Origin: Lachnoclostridium phytofermentans
GTDB taxonomy: Bacteria; Bacillota; Clostridia; Lachnospirales; Lachnospiraceae
Assembly: GCA_003526525.1 (NCBI GenBank)
Contig: DPVV01000265.1
Location: 1 to 8,228 of the forward strand
DNA: 8,228 bases
Direction: 5' to 3'
Numbering within the stretch: the first letter of the stretch is position 1; each line of letters begins with the position of its first letter. A model generated the notes under the pieces. It had not been told where the DNA came from and ran no database searches. It was given only the letters and a program-made list of their open reading frames with translations. Positions 5,851 to 8,228 of this stretch are shown one piece after another. Made by a program: the position numbers and the translations under genes.

Positions 5851-8022
5851 ATGAATATGAAGGAGAAAGAAAATAAATTAGCGAATCAAAAATGGGGTAC
5901 AAATGAAACTAAATTTAAAGCAGAGAAAGAAAAAGAGATTAAGTCGAAAATAAAAAATACTGCTGAGAATGAGAACAAGAAAGTAAATAGAAAAAAGGGT
6001 TTTATTAGTATTGGTTTTAAGATGGTTGTCATTTATTTTATTCCAGTGATTTTCCTTATTATTTTAGGAGTAGCTTCTTATCTCGTAGCCTCAAAAGGTA
6101 TCGTAAAGAATTACGAACAAGCCACTCTAAATTCACTTGACATGATGAGTAAATATTATTCTTATGGACTAAAAAAACAAGAATCAAAAACATTAGAATA
6201 CATCATGAATAATACGGTACGCGATTATTATGGCAACAGTCAAAACGATGCTGTAAAAGAATTAGAACTTGTAAAGAAATTATCATCAACCTTTGGGAAT
6301 GTAATCAGTTTAGATGAAGATGTAAATAATATATACTTCTTTGGAAATGGTCACAAGTCAATCATAGGATCGGAAATCTATAGCTCTGAAACCTATCAAT
6401 CGATTAGTGGTGAGGGTGAAATTAGAGAATTCTTAGATTCTGGTAAAACGGTTGCATGGATTGGTTCTCATAAACTACTCGATGAAGTTGTGCAAAAGCC
6501 AAAGGATTACGGGATGTCTTGTATCCGTTATATCTTAAGTCCCTCTGGTAAGAAGGTTGGAATCATGATACTTGATATTTCTTATGATTTTATCAAGAAT
6601 ACTCTAACAGAAAGTAATCTCCCAGAAGGTAGTATGGTTGCATTTATTACGAATGATGGGAAAGAAATCATTGCTTCAAAAGGTGAGAATTACATATCAT
6701 TATTAGAAAATAATTTATTTCAACCTGAAAAAGATTTAGAGCAACATGGGTACTCCTATGTAGATTATAAGGGAAAAAACTACTTAGTTTTATATTCAAG
6801 GTTAGAAACGAGTGGTGCTTATACATGTGCCTTAGTTCCGAAAGAGGCGGTTATCAAGCAAGTTGATTCGGTAAAGTCTGTAACAGTTATTATAGTAATT
6901 TGCGCGAGTACGATAGCATGTCTTTGTGGAATTTTATTTGCAAGAAGTATTTCAGGTGTCATTAAGAAAATGAATCATGTATTAGCTGCAACAGCAGAAG
7001 GAGAGTTAACGAATCAGCTTGATTTAGATAGAAAAGATGAGTTTTTACATCTGGGTATGGCAATCAATAAAATGAATGAAAACATGAGAGGACTTATCCG
7101 TAAAACTGTAAAAATTGGTGAAGTAGTTTCTTTTTCTTCAAAGGAAGTAACAAAAACATCTCAAGTTTTATTTGATACTTCAAAAGGAATTCATACTTCA
7201 ATATCGGATATTGAAGTTGGAACAGGAGATCAGGCCAGAGAGATTGAGCAGTGTTATTTACATATGAATGATTTAGCAGACCAGATTGTGAGCGTGCATT
7301 ACAGTATGAATGAGATGGTAAAGGTATCCGATGATACAAAACTAATTTTGGCTGATAATACAGAAATGGTAAAAGAGTTAGGGGAAAATGCAAGAAATAC
7401 TGCAGATATAACAAAAGGGGTTATTGAGCAGGTACAAAGACTTGGCATGGAATCTAAAACAATAACGAATATTGTAAATTCCATCGATGATATAGCAAGT
7501 CAAACGAATCTCTTATCACTCAATGCCTCGATTGAAGCAGCAAGAGCGGGAGAAGCAGGTAGAGGATTCTCAGTGGTAGCAGATGAAATAAGAAAATTGG
7601 CAGAACAATCTAGGGCATCAGCTGCTGAGATAAGCAAGATAGTTCATTACATTCAAAACCTTTCTGATTCTACTATGGAAAGTGCTCATCAAGCAGAAAA
7701 CATGTTAGAAATACAAGAACATGCAATGGAAGATACGATAGGTGCATTTGGGTTAATTGGAAATCAAGTAGAAAAACTCGTTGTTAGTATTTTGTCCATT
7801 AGCGAACGAATTACAGTAATTACAAATAAAAAGAACATAACTTTAGAAGCACTGGAAACTATCTCTGCGACATCAGAAGAAACCGCAGCAGCTTCCATTC
7901 AACTTGTTACAACGGCAGACAGTCAATTAAATGCAGTAGAGTCTTTAAAGCGAGAGGCAGAAGAATTACAGAAAGAGGCTATCTCATTAACTCAAGCGAT
8001 ACGATTATTTAAAATAGAATAG
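5851..8022 (+). CDS. methyl-accepting chemotaxis protein (transmembrane chemoreceptor with extracellular Cache-like sensor)
   Basis: From the ATG at 5851 this is a 723-residue chemoreceptor that would relay an external signal to the CheA/CheW complex at the membrane. Domains in order: a highly charged cytoplasmic N-terminus (1-49); membrane helix one (about 57-80, [20 protein letters not shown]); a large extracellular sensor of about 260 residues (80-340), whose size and motifs such as NIYFFGNG and [11 protein letters not shown] suggest a double-Cache fold; membrane helix two (about 342-364); HAMP (about 362-416); and the coiled-coil signalling domain. The signalling tip is textbook at 562-573 ([12 protein letters not shown]), preceded by [12 protein letters not shown] likely methylation site is [10 protein letters not shown] with Glu676-Glu677. 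There is no NWETF-type CheR tether at the C-terminus. It follows the Rex gene by 172 bases with no terminator between, so it may belong to the same operon. The ligand is unknown; a xylan-derived sugar or the sugar-loaded lipoprotein is inference from context. Confidence 0.95.
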   Translation: MNMKEKENKLANQKWGTNETKFKAEKEKEIKSKIKNTAENENKKVNRKKGFISIGFKMVVIYFIPVIFLIILGVASYLVASKGIVKNYEQATLNSLDMMSKYYSYGLKKQESKTLEYIMNNTVRDYYGNSQNDAVKELELVKKLSSTFGNVISLDEDVNNIYFFGNGHKSIIGSEIYSSETYQSISGEGEIREFLDSGKTVAWIGSHKLLDEVVQKPKDYGMSCIRYILSPSGKKVGIMILDISYDFIKNTLTESNLPEGSMVAFITNDGKEIIASKGENYISLLENNLFQPEKDLEQHGYSYVDYKGKNYLVLYSRLETSGAYTCALVPKEAVIKQVDSVKSVTVIIVICASTIACLCGILFARSISGVIKKMNHVLAATAEGELTNQLDLDRKDEFLHLGMAINKMNENMRGLIRKTVKIGEVVSFSSKEVTKTSQVLFDTSKGIHTSISDIEVGTGDQAREIEQCYLHMNDLADQIVSVHYSMNEMVKVSDDTKLILADNTEMVKELGENARNTADITKGVIEQVQRLGMESKTITNIVNSIDDIASQTNLLSLNASIEAARAGEAGRGFSVVADEIRKLAEQSRASAAEISKIVHYIQNLSDSTMESAHQAENMLEIQEHAMEDTIGAFGLIGNQVEKLVVSILSISERITVITNKKNITLEALETISATSEETAAASIQLVTTADSQLNAVESLKREAEELQKEAISLTQAIRLFKIE

Positions 8023-8028
8023 GGGGAC

Positions 8029-8078
8029 AAACTATCCTCGGAACTTTTAATAAATCAAGAGTTCCGAGGATAGTTTTT
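8029..8078 (+). terminator. strong intrinsic terminator after the chemoreceptor gene
   Basis: A perfect 17-bp stem pairs 8029-8045 (AAACTATCCTCGGAACT) with 8060-8076 (AGTTCCGAGGATAGTTT). It can extend inward by three pairs including one G-U, leaving an 8-base loop. It overlaps a TTTTT run at 8074-8078 and starts 6 bases after the stop codon. It marks the end of the transcription unit. Confidence 0.93.
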
Positions 8079-8128
8079 AAATTAGCGTATATATTAACTT
8101 GTGAATTAGGATAAAAGTACTTAGAGTG

Positions 8129-8147
8129 AATCATATGTAATATGATT
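8129..8147 (+). promoter_or_regulatory. 19-bp dyad in the non-coding tail, possible operator
   Basis: AATCATAT (8129-8136) and ATATGATT (8140-8147) are perfect inverted repeats around GTA, a size suited to a dimeric regulator. A weak promoter-like pair lies just upstream (TTGTGA at 8099-8104 and TAGAGT at 8122-8127, 17 bases apart, four of six matches each). The rest of 8080-8228 is AT-rich with no gene visible. The target would be a gene right of the window. Confidence 0.3.
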
Positions 8148-8228
8148 TCTGAACTTTGCATTATTTTATTAATTACACAACTTTAATTAGTATGGGGTAG
8201 CTAGCATAATCTACTACTCTATTTCGTG

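Noticed and set aside
7094..7484. Two minus-strand open frames opposite the chemoreceptor signalling region.
   Set aside because: Both are antisense shadows of a strongly conserved domain, with no recognisable motif or ribosome binding site.

Overview
The window looks like a chromosomal carbohydrate-utilisation locus from a low-GC Gram-positive bacterium, most likely a plant-polysaccharide-degrading Lachnospiraceae/Clostridia species of the Clostridium (Lachnoclostridium) phytofermentans type. The reasons are the AT-rich DNA, strong GGAGG-type ribosome binding sites, a large LipO-type sugar-binding lipoprotein, LplB/YtcP-type permeases, a YesN-like AraC regulator and Bacillus-like protein families. 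The taxonomic guess is inference. All genes lie on the + strand.

Layout: (1) 1-366, the 3' end of an AraC-family DNA-binding domain, probably the C-terminus of a YesN-like response regulator. (2) 367-552, a gap with a plausible sigma-A promoter. (3) 553-2262, a sugar-binding lipoprotein gene. (4) 2263-2441, a gap with an intrinsic-terminator-like hairpin. (5) 2442-3401 and 3493-4398, two CUT1-family permeases separated by a gap with a perfect 8-bp hairpin. (6) 4399-4529, a gap with a bulged hairpin. (7) 4530-5678, a cytoplasmic family 8 glycoside hydrolase that matches reducing-end xylose-releasing exo-oligoxylanase (Rex). (8) 5679-5850, a gap with an imperfect 25-bp direct repeat and a 10-bp palindrome. 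(9) 5851-8022, a transmembrane methyl-accepting chemotaxis protein, followed by a strong terminator at 8029-8078. (10) 8080-8228, a non-coding tail with one 19-bp dyad.

How they work together (inference): the lipoprotein and two permeases import xylo-oligosaccharides, energised by an ATPase encoded elsewhere. The Rex enzyme trims xylose from the reducing end of imported trimers and longer chains. The upstream regulator would sense or respond to the sugar, and the chemoreceptor would steer cells toward the same or a related nutrient. Every gap between operon genes from the binding protein to the hydrolase holds a hairpin, which suggests that transcript levels are tuned gene by gene.

I see no CRISPR, tRNA, rRNA, insertion sequence or phage gene. 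I do not find a wholly new system. The points most worth following are the chemoreceptor placed in a xylo-oligosaccharide locus, its long Lys/Glu-rich N-terminal extension, and the series of intercistronic hairpins.
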